Below, piece after piece: positions 24,366-31,809 of a DNA stretch of 39,785 nt. A program made the translations under genes and the position numbers. The stretch comes from DATIHF01 sp035480955 (lineage in GTDB: Bacteria > Patescibacteriota > Microgenomatia > Woykebacterales > RBG-16-39-9b). The DNA lies in the NCBI GenBank assembly GCA_035480955.1, contig DATIHF010000017.1:1-39785 (forward strand), written 5' to 3'. The notes beneath the pieces were generated by a model that was not told the DNA's origin, searched no databases, and worked only from the letters and a program-made list of their open reading frames with translations. Each line of letters starts with the position of its first letter. Position 1 is the stretch's first letter.

Positions 24366-25340
24366 TTAATTCAAAGTAGCAATAGTCCGAGCAAGTTTTT
24401 CCGAATCGTGTCGAATCAGACTTCGCTTTAGCTTATCTCCACTTGTTTTTTCTATTGGATCTTGAGCCAGGAAATCTTCACGAATTATTTTGTAACCATT
24501 ATCTTTCAAGTCGTCTTCGACTGGAGCATCGTTCTCAGCGGCATAGTGTTTAATTATTTCTTCGGGTAGCTCCTTATTGTTGATAAGAATGAAATCCAAA
24601 CACTCTCCCAAATATTTTTGAATCTCGTTAACAAAATCGCTGGCTTTGAAGCCATAGGTTTGTCCGTATTTGGTCATTAGATTTACTATGTAGATTTTTT
24701 TGGCACGGGAACTGCAAATTGCCTCGGCAATTTTAGGAACTATTATGTTGGGGAGTAACGAGGTGTATAAATCCCCTGGCCCGATCACTATCAGATCTCC
24801 TTCTGCTATCGCTTGGAGAGTCTGTTCATAAGCATTTGGTTGCGGATCAAGCGTTAATTTTGTAATCCCCAACTTACCGTCATGTTTCGGTAAATCAATA
24901 TCGTTTTCACCCTTAACCACTGAACCATCGGAATATTCTGCTACTAAGTTTGCATCACTTAAAGTAACTGGGAGAACTCGACCTTTAATATTTAAAACTC
25001 TACTAGCTTCTTCCAAAGCCTTTTCCATCCCACCACTTACCTCTGCTAGGGCGGTCAAAAACAAATTCCCAAAACTGTGCCCCTCCAAACCCTCACCCTT
25101 GCTGTAACGATAGCTAAAAAGCTCTCGCATAAGAGAAGAGTCCTTTGACAGGGCGACCAAGGCTTGACGCAAATCCCCTGTCGGTAGCTGGCCAAACTCA
25201 TCTCTAAGACGCCCCGAGGAACCACCAGAGTCCATGGTTGAGATGACCGCGGTGATGTCAGTGAAATTTTTTTTCAGTCCAGAGAGCACAGTGTAGGTCC
25301 CAGTCCCGCCACCGATGACCAAAATTTTTTTATCGTTCAT
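24366..25340 (-). CDS. yvcK: YvcK/CofD-family protein (gluconeogenesis factor, UDP-sugar binding)
   Basis: A 324-residue protein starting MNDKKILVIGGGTGTYTVLSGL, the glycine-rich NAD/UDP-binding loop of YvcK. The family blocks ISTMDSGGSSGRLRDEFG, LPTGDLRQALVALS, GHSFGNLFLTAL and LIVIGPGDLYTSLLPN are all present, and length is normal. In Bacillus, Listeria and mycobacteria YvcK/CuvA binds UDP-sugars and controls carbon flow into the cell wall. Usually it sits with rapZ and whiA; here it is 6 bp after a UDP-sugar epimerase and before a glycan exporter, which suits a sensor of UDP-sugar supply. Confidence 0.88.
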   Translation of the reverse strand: MNDKKILVIGGGTGTYTVLSGLKKNFTDITAVISTMDSGGSSGRLRDEFGQLPTGDLRQALVALSKDSSLMRELFSYRYSKGEGLEGHSFGNLFLTALAEVSGGMEKALEEASRVLNIKGRVLPVTLSDANLVAEYSDGSVVKGENDIDLPKHDGKLGITKLTLDPQPNAYEQTLQAIAEGDLIVIGPGDLYTSLLPNIIVPKIAEAICSSRAKKIYIVNLMTKYGQTYGFKASDFVNEIQKYLGECLDFILINNKELPEEIIKHYAAENDAPVEDDLKDNGYKIIREDFLAQDPIEKTSGDKLKRSLIRHDSEKLARTIATLN

Positions 25341-25346
25341 GAAAAT

Positions 25347-26267
25347 CTAGAGGACAGTATTTTTAAAATACTCAAGCGTTTTGTGTAAACCTTCTTCAAG
25401 TGAAGTCTTTGGCTTCCAACCAGTTGCGTCCATCAACTTTTTTGAACTGGCGTAGTTGGCTCGGGCATCTCCTGCCCTTTCCCCCAAATCTTTGATTTCG
25501 ACTCGGTAGCCAACAATTTTGAAAATTAACTCAACTGTGTCAATGATTTTTGTCCCAACATCAGTCCCAACGTTGAAAATTTGCAGACCCTTCTGGTCCA
25601 AAACTGCCGTATGGGCGAGGGCTAAATCCTCAACATAGATGAAATCTCTGACTTGTTCTCCGTTCCAGTAGAGTGGGATTGGCTCTTTTTTTAAAGTTGC
25701 TTTGATGAAATTGGGAATCGCGTGTGTTTCCGGTTCGTGGCGCTCATTAGGTCCAAAGGGGTTGAAGTAGCGCAGGTGAATAACGTCAAAATCGTAAAGT
25801 TTGTGGTAAACATTGATAAAAGCTTCCATCGCGACTTTTGAGGCGCCATACTGATTGGTCTGTAGTCCTCCAGGTGAATCCTCAGTCAACGGCAGTTTGT
25901 CAGTCTCTCCATAAACTGTTGCAGAAGAGGAAAAAATAATCTTTTTGACACCCTGGTTTTTCATTGCCTCAAGCAATTTAACGCTGTTGACGACATTGTT
26001 CTCCGCGTATTTCACTGGATCTTTAACCGACTCAGAGACAATGATCGAGTTAGCCAAGTGAATTACTGCATCAAAACCTTTGATAGCGTTTTCAATTGCC
26101 CCCTGGTCCGACAAATCTATTTGTTCAAATTCGGCCCGTGCATCAATATTTTCTTTAAACCCAGTCGCAAGATTGTCGATCACCTTAACACTGTGACCTG
26201 CGTCTAGTAAGACCCTGTTGATGTGGGATCCTATGAAACCAGCCCCACCGGCGACAATAACCTTCAT
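25347..26267 (-). CDS. galE: UDP-glucose 4-epimerase
   Basis: A 306-residue extended SDR with VIVAGGAGFIGSHINRVL, the FSSSATVYGE Ser block, QYGASK Tyr-Lys pair, HLRYFNPFGPNERHEPETHAIP and RDFIYVEDLALAH, which together match GalE-type epimerases better than any other SDR in the window. It interconverts UDP-glucose and UDP-galactose, or the N-acetyl forms, via a 4-keto intermediate. The ATG at 26267 is chosen, giving the glycine motif at residues 6-13; a longer frame to 26312 would run through the promoter. A TATAAT ends 7 bp before this ATG, so the mRNA is probably leaderless. Confidence 0.8.
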   Translation of the reverse strand: MKVIVAGGAGFIGSHINRVLLDAGHSVKVIDNLATGFKENIDARAEFEQIDLSDQGAIENAIKGFDAVIHLANSIIVSESVKDPVKYAENNVVNSVKLLEAMKNQGVKKIIFSSSATVYGETDKLPLTEDSPGGLQTNQYGASKVAMEAFINVYHKLYDFDVIHLRYFNPFGPNERHEPETHAIPNFIKATLKKEPIPLYWNGEQVRDFIYVEDLALAHTAVLDQKGLQIFNVGTDVGTKIIDTVELIFKIVGYRVEIKDLGERAGDARANYASSKKLMDATGWKPKTSLEEGLHKTLEYFKNTVL

Positions 26268-26274
26268 GCAAACC

Positions 26275-26280
26275 ATTATA
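26275..26280 (-). promoter_or_regulatory. -10 box of the galE-yvcK unit, leaderless position
   Basis: A perfect TATAAT on the minus strand with a 7-bp gap to the ATG at 26267. The -35 region is poor (TTTGTC at 17 bp). Transcription would start at or one base before the start codon. Confidence 0.6.
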
Positions 26281-26295
26281 GCCGAAAAACAACTA

Positions 26296-26323
26296 TTGAC
26301 AAAATTTCTCAATAATATATTAT
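26296..26323 (+). promoter_or_regulatory. Promoter of a very short transcript upstream of secA
   Basis: A perfect TTGACA (26296-26301), a 16-bp spacer and TATTAT (26318-26323). The predicted start is near 26330, at the GGG that begins a compact hairpin. No reading frame begins here; an intrinsic terminator follows within 45 bases. Confidence 0.55.
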
Positions 26324-26329
26324 CTCTTC

Positions 26330-26374
26330 GGGTGTTACCCTAACCCCGACTCCACAAGAGCCGGGGTCTTTAAT
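26330..26374 (+). ncRNA. Putative ~45-nt RNA or secA attenuator leader
   Basis: From the predicted start the RNA would hold hairpin 1 GGGT-GTT-ACCC (26330-26340) and then a strong terminator-like hairpin (26343-26367) followed by a short U-rich tail. The 5' bases TCGGG (26328-26332) can also pair with CCCGA at 26345-26349 inside the terminator stem, so a mutually exclusive structure is possible. No known riboswitch class is recognised. It lies between the divergent galE and secA promoters. Confidence 0.4.
26343..26373 (+). terminator. Intrinsic terminator of the short RNA
   Basis: Stem ACCCCGACTC (26343-26352) pairs with GAGCCGGGGT (26358-26367) with one A-C mismatch and a CACAA loop, followed by CTTTAATT. 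It precedes the secA promoter, so it cannot terminate any gene on this strand other than the short RNA. The U-tract is weak. Confidence 0.55.
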
Positions 26375-26397
26375 TCTAGACGGTTTTGTCCCAACCC

Positions 26398-26426
26398 TGG
26401 TCAATTGGCCTCCCAAGTGTTATACT
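26398..26426 (+). promoter_or_regulatory. secA promoter
   Basis: TGGTCA (26398-26403), 17-bp spacer, TATACT (26421-26426). The predicted start leaves a leader of about 11 nt before the ATG at 26444, with no Shine-Dalgarno. Confidence 0.6.
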
Positions 26427-26443
26427 AGCCCCTGCTTCAAACT

Positions 26444-29155
26444 ATGCTCAATTTTTTAGGAAAAATTCTTGATTCTAACGAGCGGGAAATTGATAAACTA
26501 AAACCAATTGTTGACGCAGTCAACGCGCTCGAACCTGATTTCAAAAAACTCTCTGATTCAAAATTAAAAGCCAAAACAGCCGAGTTCAAAAAACGTCTTG
26601 AGGACGGGGAGACTCTGGATGAACTCTTGCCTGAAGCTTTCGCGGCCGTCCGCGAAGCTTCCCGAAGGACAATCGGTCAGCGCCATTTTGATGTGCAGAT
26701 AATGGGTGGAACCACCCTCCATCAGGGGAAAATTGCTGAGATGCGCACTGGAGAAGGGAAAACTTTGGTCGCGACTCTTCCGCTTTACCTCAACTCTTTA
26801 ACCGGCAAAGGTGTCCATCTAGTTACGGTCAATGATTACTTGGCCAAACGAGATGCAGAGTGGATGGGACCGATTTTCCACGCTCTTGGAGTCAGTGTTG
26901 GTGTCATCAATCACGAAGTTTCCTATATTTTCGATCCCAACCCAAGGACAGAAAAGGAAGAGGAAGGTGAGATAAAGATGGACCCAGAGCTTTCGCTCTC
27001 CCCCGAACAAGAAGGCCTAGGGGTTGGGAAATTTTTACGTGAAATCAACCGACGCGAGGCCTACTATGCTGACATCACCTACGGAACTAACAACGAGTAT
27101 GGTTTTGACTATCTCAGAGACAACATGGCGCAAAGTTTTGACACAATGGTTCAGCGAGACCCTAACTTTGCCATCGTCGACGAGGTTGATTCAATTTTGA
27201 TAGATGAAGCTCGTACCCCTTTGATTATTTCTCAAGCAGCGGAAGAATCCACTGAAAAGTACTACCAATTTGCCAAAATGATTGAACGCCTCAACCCTGA
27301 AACCGATTTCGTCATTGACGAGAAAATGCGAACCAGCAACCTCACCGAGATTGGAATTTCAAAAATTGAAAGAGCACTTGGCGTAGACAATCTTTACGAA
27401 AAGGATTTTGACACCGTCCATCACCTCGAAGAAGCACTCAAAGCCAAAGCACTTTTTTTGAAAGATCGTGATTACGTCGTCAAAGACGGTGAAGTGATCA
27501 TCGTCGATGAGTTTACTGGTCGTCTCATGCCCGGTCGTCGCTACAGTGAAGGTTTGCATCAGGCAATCGAAGCCAAAGAAAATGTCGAAATCCAGAGAGA
27601 AAGCCAGACACTAGCGACAATTTCTTTTCAAAACTATTTCCGGCTTTATGACAAGCTAGCCGGAATGACGGGGACTGCCTCCACTTCCGCGGAAGAATTT
27701 CACAAAGTCTACACACTAGATGTCGTGATAGTACCAACCAATAAACCAGCGGTTCGGGAAGACTTGCCAGATCTAGTTTACAAAAATGACAAGGCCAAAT
27801 ACGAAGCAATCGTCAAAGAAATCGCCGAACTTCATAAAAAAGGCCAACCAGTGCTGGTCGGAACTACCTCAATTGATAAAAACGAATTGCTTGGCAATTT
27901 ATTGAAAAGAAAAGGTGTTCCCCACCAATTATTGAACGCCAAAAATCACGAAAAAGAAGCGCAAATTATCGCCGACGCCGGACAAAAAGGCGCAGTGACA
28001 ATGGCAACCAACATTGCGGGACGAGGTGTCGATATCAAACTCGGTGAGGGTGTTGCTAAACTTGGAGGTCTTTTTGTTCTGGGAACCGAGAGACACGAGG
28101 CCAGACGAATCGACAATCAGTTGCGGGGACGTTCTGGTCGTCAAGGAGACCCAGGGGCCACTCGCTTCTTTGTTTCACTGCAAGACGACATCATGCGACT
28201 TTTTGGCGGAGATGCGGTCGAGCGAGTCATGAACGCTTTCAAATTGCCTGACGATGTACCAATCGAGGCAGGACTAGTGAGCAAGGCGATTGAACAGGCT
28301 CAAGGCAGGGTCGAGGGAAATAACTTTGACGCAAGAAAAAGAGTCGTTGATTACGACGATGTGATGAATAAGCAGAGAGAAATAATTTATTCCATGCGTC
28401 GAGAACTCCTAGAGTTAACTGATCCGAAAAACGAAGACAAAGAGGAAGCTCAAAAAGAATTGCGAGCCCAGGTTTTAGATAAAATCGACGAGGCGATCGA
28501 GCTGCTGGTCGGGCTCTCTTCTGGTGAAGCAGGAACCATCAATCACGAAGAAGCTTTAAACGAATTTTTCACAATTGTTCCTTTTGACGAGGCAAGCAAA
28601 AAAGAAATTTCGAAAAAAATAGAAGCAGAACCAGACCCGGAAAAAATCAAAACCGAATTCAAAAAAATCACTACCGAAATTTTTGAAAATCGTGAAAAAC
28701 AGTTAGGTAACGATCTGTCTCGTGAGATTGAAAAAGTGGTAATGCTCTCGGTTATCGACACTCTCTGGATTTCACACTTGGATGACGTAGATGATCTGAG
28801 AGAAGGTGTGGGTTTACGCGGTTATGCCGGACGAGATCCTCTGGTGGAGTATAAAAATGAAGCTTACAAACTTTTTGAGAAACTCGTTGATAGTATTGAT
28901 TACGAAATCGTCCACCGCATTTTCAAAGTCCAACTCGTCCCCAATGAACAAACTAATGCTTCAACCACGACCGGTCATGAGGGTCACGTCCATACTCATA
29001 CACAGACCCAACCTCAAACCACACAAAGAGCAATTGCAGAGGACAAAATTGGCCGCAACGACCCTTGTCCCTGTGGATCTGGATTAAAGTACAAGAAGTG
29101 TGGCTTGATCAACTCCCCTCAACACCAAGAAAATTTGGCTAAAGTAAAAGCTTAG
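26444..29155 (+). CDS. secA: Preprotein translocase subunit SecA
   Basis: A 903-residue ATPase motor that pushes proteins through SecYEG. MRTGEGKT (100-107) is Walker A, DEVDSILIDEARTPLIIS is the DEAD-type Walker B region, MTGTAS and the ATNIAGRGVDIKL and GRSGRQGDPG helicase motifs follow, and the C-terminal CPCGSGLKYKKC is the SEC-C zinc motif. Two oddities stand out. About 40 mostly acidic residues (163-202) are inserted before REAYYADITYGTNNEYG, where E. coli SecA has a short loop. The zinc motif ends CGL, lacking the usual fourth His/Cys ligand. It has its own promoter, and the downstream membrane-protein gene begins 22 bp after its stop. Confidence 0.97.
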   Translation: MLNFLGKILDSNEREIDKLKPIVDAVNALEPDFKKLSDSKLKAKTAEFKKRLEDGETLDELLPEAFAAVREASRRTIGQRHFDVQIMGGTTLHQGKIAEMRTGEGKTLVATLPLYLNSLTGKGVHLVTVNDYLAKRDAEWMGPIFHALGVSVGVINHEVSYIFDPNPRTEKEEEGEIKMDPELSLSPEQEGLGVGKFLREINRREAYYADITYGTNNEYGFDYLRDNMAQSFDTMVQRDPNFAIVDEVDSILIDEARTPLIISQAAEESTEKYYQFAKMIERLNPETDFVIDEKMRTSNLTEIGISKIERALGVDNLYEKDFDTVHHLEEALKAKALFLKDRDYVVKDGEVIIVDEFTGRLMPGRRYSEGLHQAIEAKENVEIQRESQTLATISFQNYFRLYDKLAGMTGTASTSAEEFHKVYTLDVVIVPTNKPAVREDLPDLVYKNDKAKYEAIVKEIAELHKKGQPVLVGTTSIDKNELLGNLLKRKGVPHQLLNAKNHEKEAQIIADAGQKGAVTMATNIAGRGVDIKLGEGVAKLGGLFVLGTERHEARRIDNQLRGRSGRQGDPGATRFFVSLQDDIMRLFGGDAVERVMNAFKLPDDVPIEAGLVSKAIEQAQGRVEGNNFDARKRVVDYDDVMNKQREIIYSMRRELLELTDPKNEDKEEAQKELRAQVLDKIDEAIELLVGLSSGEAGTINHEEALNEFFTIVPFDEASKKEISKKIEAEPDPEKIKTEFKKITTEIFENREKQLGNDLSREIEKVVMLSVIDTLWISHLDDVDDLREGVGLRGYAGRDPLVEYKNEAYKLFEKLVDSIDYEIVHRIFKVQLVPNEQTNASTTTGHEGHVHTHTQTQPQTTQRAIAEDKIGRNDPCPCGSGLKYKKCGLINSPQHQENLAKVKA

Positions 29156-29170
29156 TTTTTCTGCTAAGCT
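29149..29170 (+). promoter_or_regulatory. Perfect stem-loop overlapping the secA stop codon
   Basis: AGCTTAG (29149-29155, containing the TAG stop) pairs perfectly with CTAAGCT (29164-29170) around an 8-nt loop. It is followed at once by the next gene rather than a T-run, so it is not a classical terminator. It may protect the secA 3' end or affect the downstream gene, whose ATG is 7 bp further on. Confidence 0.45.
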
Positions 29171-29177
29171 ATTAATA

Positions 29178-29714
29178 ATGGACCTGGCTGGATTTGGTTT
29201 ATTCTTCGTTATCTTTCTTAGGCTTACTGTTCCTCTTCTTATTTTCCGCTGGCCTCTTTGGGGGACGCTTGCTTCCGCAGTAGTTGATGCTCTTGATACC
29301 AACCTGGTAAAACCTTTTGGTGCTGAAATCCCCCACTATGTCCAGGTGGATAAAGTTTTGGACCTCTACTATCTCAGCATCGCCTTTTATGTCTCTCTGA
29401 AATGGGAAAACAAGCTAGCCAAAAGAACGAGCATTTTTTTGTATGTCTGGAGACTTGTCGGGGTAATTTTGTTTGAATTAAGCGGTATCAGATACTTACT
29501 TTTTATTTTCCCAAATCTTTTTGAGAATTTCTTTATTTTCTTTGAGGTTTTGCGAAAACTAAAAAAAGACTCCTGGATATCAAACTACAAAAGACTGGGT
29601 TTGGCAGTCTTCCTCCTTTGGTTACTGAAAGTGCCTCAAGAACTTATTCTTCATGTCTATCAAGTCGGCACTCCGGTTGAGACTTTTTATGCTTGGTTGA
29701 AAAGTCTTTTCTAA
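29178..29714 (+). CDS. Integral membrane protein of unknown function
   Basis: A 178-residue protein beginning MDLAGFGLFFVIFLRLTVPLL with about four to five hydrophobic helices. Between helices there is an aromatic, acidic stretch (EIPHYVQVDKVLDLYYLS) and later FELSGIRYLLFIFPNLFENFF. I do not recognise the family. Its ATG follows the secA stop by 22 bp with only a stem-loop between, so it is probably cotranscribed with secA. Its stop overlaps the stop of the opposite DUF4242-like gene (CTAA). Hydrophobicity and packing argue that it is a real gene. Confidence 0.7.
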   Translation: MDLAGFGLFFVIFLRLTVPLLIFRWPLWGTLASAVVDALDTNLVKPFGAEIPHYVQVDKVLDLYYLSIAFYVSLKWENKLAKRTSIFLYVWRLVGVILFELSGIRYLLFIFPNLFENFFIFFEVLRKLKKDSWISNYKRLGLAVFLLWLLKVPQELILHVYQVGTPVETFYAWLKSLF

Positions 29715-29956
29715 GTAATCGTTTTTATTTCGACCACGTCTTCGAGTGCTACTGCACCTTCATGGGCTTTTCTAACCTCTTCCGCAGATGTTGCTTCAGT
29801 CAGGCAATAAGCAAAACCTTTTTCAATGCTAAAGTGAGCATGCTGTGGTTTTAAACCCATTTTCAATGCCGCTTCTTTATAAACATTGAAACCGTTGACG
29901 GCATCTTGCTCCGTCGTACTAGGGTCTAATTTGTGAATTCCGAGAAACTCGGCCAT
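29711..29956 (-). CDS. Small DUF4242-like protein (SCO4226-type, possible metal binder)
   Basis: An 81-residue soluble protein starting MAEFLGIHKLDPSTTEQDAVNGF. The layout, with a helix after the first strand, HAHFSIEKGFAYCLTEATSAEEVRKAHEGA and a C-terminal VVEIKTI strand, resembles the DUF4242/SCO4226 ferredoxin-like family, one member of which binds nickel. The His-x-His and Cys could be ligands. The start is good: AAAGGA 6 bp before the ATG, and TATAAT at 29993-29998 on the minus strand gives its own promoter. It follows a histidine kinase on the same strand. Function is uncertain. Confidence 0.68.
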   Translation of the reverse strand: MAEFLGIHKLDPSTTEQDAVNGFNVYKEAALKMGLKPQHAHFSIEKGFAYCLTEATSAEEVRKAHEGAVALEDVVEIKTIT

Positions 29957-29992
29957 AAAAAATCCTTTCTTTATAAATTTCTAATGCACTCA

Positions 29993-29998
29993 ATTATA
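29993..29998 (-). promoter_or_regulatory. -10 box for the DUF4242-like gene
   Basis: TATAAT on the minus strand, leaving a predicted leader of about 30 nt with an AAAGGA Shine-Dalgarno before the ATG at 29956. No convincing -35 is seen. The sequence ATTATAAT is self-complementary, so direction is judged from the gene. Confidence 0.4.
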
Positions 29999-30039
29999 AT
30001 TCTTTTCAAAAGTTTGGCTAGGAGTAAAAAAACTTAAAT

Positions 30040-31047
30040 TCAAACTTTACTGTTTACTTTCGGTAGAGAAATTGTAAAGGTTGTTCCCTGATCGATTTTA
30101 CTGTCAACTTTGATTTCTCCTTTATGTTTGTCTACAACTGCTTTTGCAATTGACAGGCCCAGCCCAAATCCCGAAGCTTTTTCCTTTGATCGAGATTGAT
30201 CGGCACGATAAAAACGGTCAAAGATACGGCCTTTGTCTATCTCAGCGATCCCAACACCGAAATCGGCAATTTTGACAACCGCGTTTTTAGTTTCAACTTT
30301 GGAGGTAACAATAACTTTACTTTTTTTAGGGCTGTATTTGATGGCATTTTCCAAAATCGTCCCAAAAGCTTCTACCAAGGAGGCTTTGTCTCCTACCAAT
30401 TTTGTGTCGACAAGTTTTTTCTCAATAGTAGTCTCCCGACTTTTGGCAAAGGCAGAGACTTTCTCGATGGCTTCCTCAAGGGTCTCTTTTAAAGAAATTT
30501 CTGAAGTACTCAACTCCCCACTATCTGCATAATTACTCAACCGAAGGAGTTTATCAGACAAATAGCTTAGTTTATTGACCTCTTCCAAATTGCTCTCGAG
30601 AGCTTTTTTGGCTTCGCCAATGATTTTTTTGTCACGCAAATTGACCTCCAGCTCTGTTTTCATGGTAGTTAGAGGTGTACGTAGTTCATGAGAAGCATCC
30701 GCAACAAATCTTTTTTGGTCTTCAACAACATCTTCTATTGGTCTCAGGGTCCGACCAGCAAGAAAATAGGCGGCTCCACCGGCAGCGACTAAAACTCCAA
30801 GATTTATCACAAATAAACTCAGTCTGAGTCGGGCTCTAGCTTCTTCTAAAATATCTGGCTCGTAGATTTTTATACTGATTCCCGGCCGCAGGAGTCCAAA
30901 TCTTTCACTGATTGAGCTTTGTCGTTGCAGTAGTCGATCCGCCTCTCCAATCTGGATTTGGTAAATTATCAAGCTGAAAACAACAGAAACCGCCATGATA
31001 ATGGCCAAATACCATAAAGTAAGTTTTAATCTGGCGGAACGAAACAT
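30040..31047 (-). CDS. Sensor histidine kinase
   Basis: A 335-residue membrane kinase. Helices at about 8-30 and 76-96 enclose a short outer loop of some 45 residues. A brief linker leads to the phosphoacceptor block ADASHELRTPLTTMK (His120), then the N box LENAIKYSP, G1 ADFGVGIAEID, F box IFDRFYRADQSRS and G2 GFGLGLSIAKAVVDKH. It autophosphorylates and passes phosphate to the response regulator whose stop lies 4 bp upstream. The sensing loop is too small to suggest a ligand domain, so membrane or envelope stress is possible. It resembles EnvZ/BaeS-type kinases in order, without a clear complete HAMP. Confidence 0.9.
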   Translation of the reverse strand: MFRSARLKLTLWYLAIIMAVSVVFSLIIYQIQIGEADRLLQRQSSISERFGLLRPGISIKIYEPDILEEARARLRLSLFVINLGVLVAAGGAAYFLAGRTLRPIEDVVEDQKRFVADASHELRTPLTTMKTELEVNLRDKKIIGEAKKALESNLEEVNKLSYLSDKLLRLSNYADSGELSTSEISLKETLEEAIEKVSAFAKSRETTIEKKLVDTKLVGDKASLVEAFGTILENAIKYSPKKSKVIVTSKVETKNAVVKIADFGVGIAEIDKGRIFDRFYRADQSRSKEKASGFGLGLSIAKAVVDKHKGEIKVDSKIDQGTTFTISLPKVNSKV

Positions 31048-31051
31048 TTTT

Positions 31052-31723
31052 CTAATCTAGGCGATAACCAAAACCTCTAACTGTTTTTATCAATTGTTTT
31101 GAGTCTGGAAAAGGCTTATCTATTTTATCTCGCAGATAACCAATATAAACCTCAACTGTGTTTGGTAAAACATCCGAATCAAAATCCCAAACTTTACTGA
31201 TAATCTGTCCCTTAGTGACGACTCGACCTTTGTTTTTTGCTAAATAAGTCAGTAATGAAAATTCTTTTTTCGAAAGATCAATTTCCTTTTCTCTTCGACT
31301 CACTTGGTGAGAAATTGTATCCACCACTAAATCATCAACTTTCAATATTTCCTCGGAAAGCTGCTTTGGTCTTCGGTTCAGCGCACGCACCCGAGCTAAA
31401 AGCTCCTCAAATGCAAAAGGTTTGGCGAGATAGTCATCTGCTCCAGTATTTAGTCCAGTCACTTTGTCGCCAATGCTCCCTCTGGCAGTCAACATCAAGA
31501 CTGGGGTTTGCTTGTTCTCTTCTCTTAGTTTTCTACAGATTTCCATTCCATCCATTTTCGGAAGCATCAGGTCCAAGATTATTAGATCGTAATCTTCAGA
31601 AGCGGCCAGATCATAACCATACTCACCATCATAGGCAACGTCCACGGCGTAGGTTTCTTGCTCCAAGCCCTTTTTCAAGGCATCAGCGATTTTTTTCTCA
31701 TCTTCGACAACAAGCAGTCTCAT
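31052..31723 (-). CDS. OmpR/PhoB-family response regulator
   Basis: A 223-residue regulator. The receiver domain begins MRLLVVEDEKKIADAL, with Asp51 in LIILDLMLP as phosphate acceptor, the Thr in MLTARG and Lys in LAKPF. The C-terminal winged helix has LSKKEFSLLTYLAKNKGRVVTK and a late TVEVYIGYLRDKI recognition region, as in PhoB/CusR types. The ATG at 31723 is chosen because it places the acidic pocket at residues 7-9; the longer frame to 31780 covers the promoter. It is cotranscribed with the kinase. Targets are unknown. Confidence 0.92.
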   Translation of the reverse strand: MRLLVVEDEKKIADALKKGLEQETYAVDVAYDGEYGYDLAASEDYDLIILDLMLPKMDGMEICRKLREENKQTPVLMLTARGSIGDKVTGLNTGADDYLAKPFAFEELLARVRALNRRPKQLSEEILKVDDLVVDTISHQVSRREKEIDLSKKEFSLLTYLAKNKGRVVTKGQIISKVWDFDSDVLPNTVEVYIGYLRDKIDKPFPDSKQLIKTVRGFGYRLD

Positions 31724-31733
31724 TAGACTACAG

Positions 31734-31762
31734 ATTATACAACTTAACCTGATAATTGTCTG
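31734..31762 (-). promoter_or_regulatory. Promoter of the two-component operon
   Basis: On the minus strand CAGACA (31757-31762), 17-bp spacer, TATAAT (31734-31739), ending 10 bp before the ATG at 31723, giving a predicted leader of about 3-4 nt. Confidence 0.6.
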
Positions 31763-31773
31763 AGAAAAGCTAT

Positions 31774-31802
31774 TTGACAACCTAGATCTTTCTTGAAATA
31801 AT
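31774..31802 (+). promoter_or_regulatory. Promoter of the DUF5671-pseudopilin unit, leaderless position
   Basis: A perfect TTGACA (31774-31779), 17-bp spacer, AATAAT (31797-31802, one mismatch), with a 7-bp gap to the ATG at 31810. Start of transcription is predicted on the start codon. It diverges from the two-component promoter 12 bp away. Confidence 0.65.
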
Positions 31803-31809
31803 TTAGTTA

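Noticed and set aside
29957..30042. Terminator after the histidine kinase
   Set aside because: There is a seven-T run and a 6-bp AGTTTG/CAAACT pairing, but the loop is about 24 nt and the T-run lies inside it, so it is not a proper intrinsic terminator.
31237..31752. 171-codon plus-strand frame opposite the response regulator
   Set aside because: It is antisense to a clear OmpR-type gene, low in complexity, with no motif or ribosome site.
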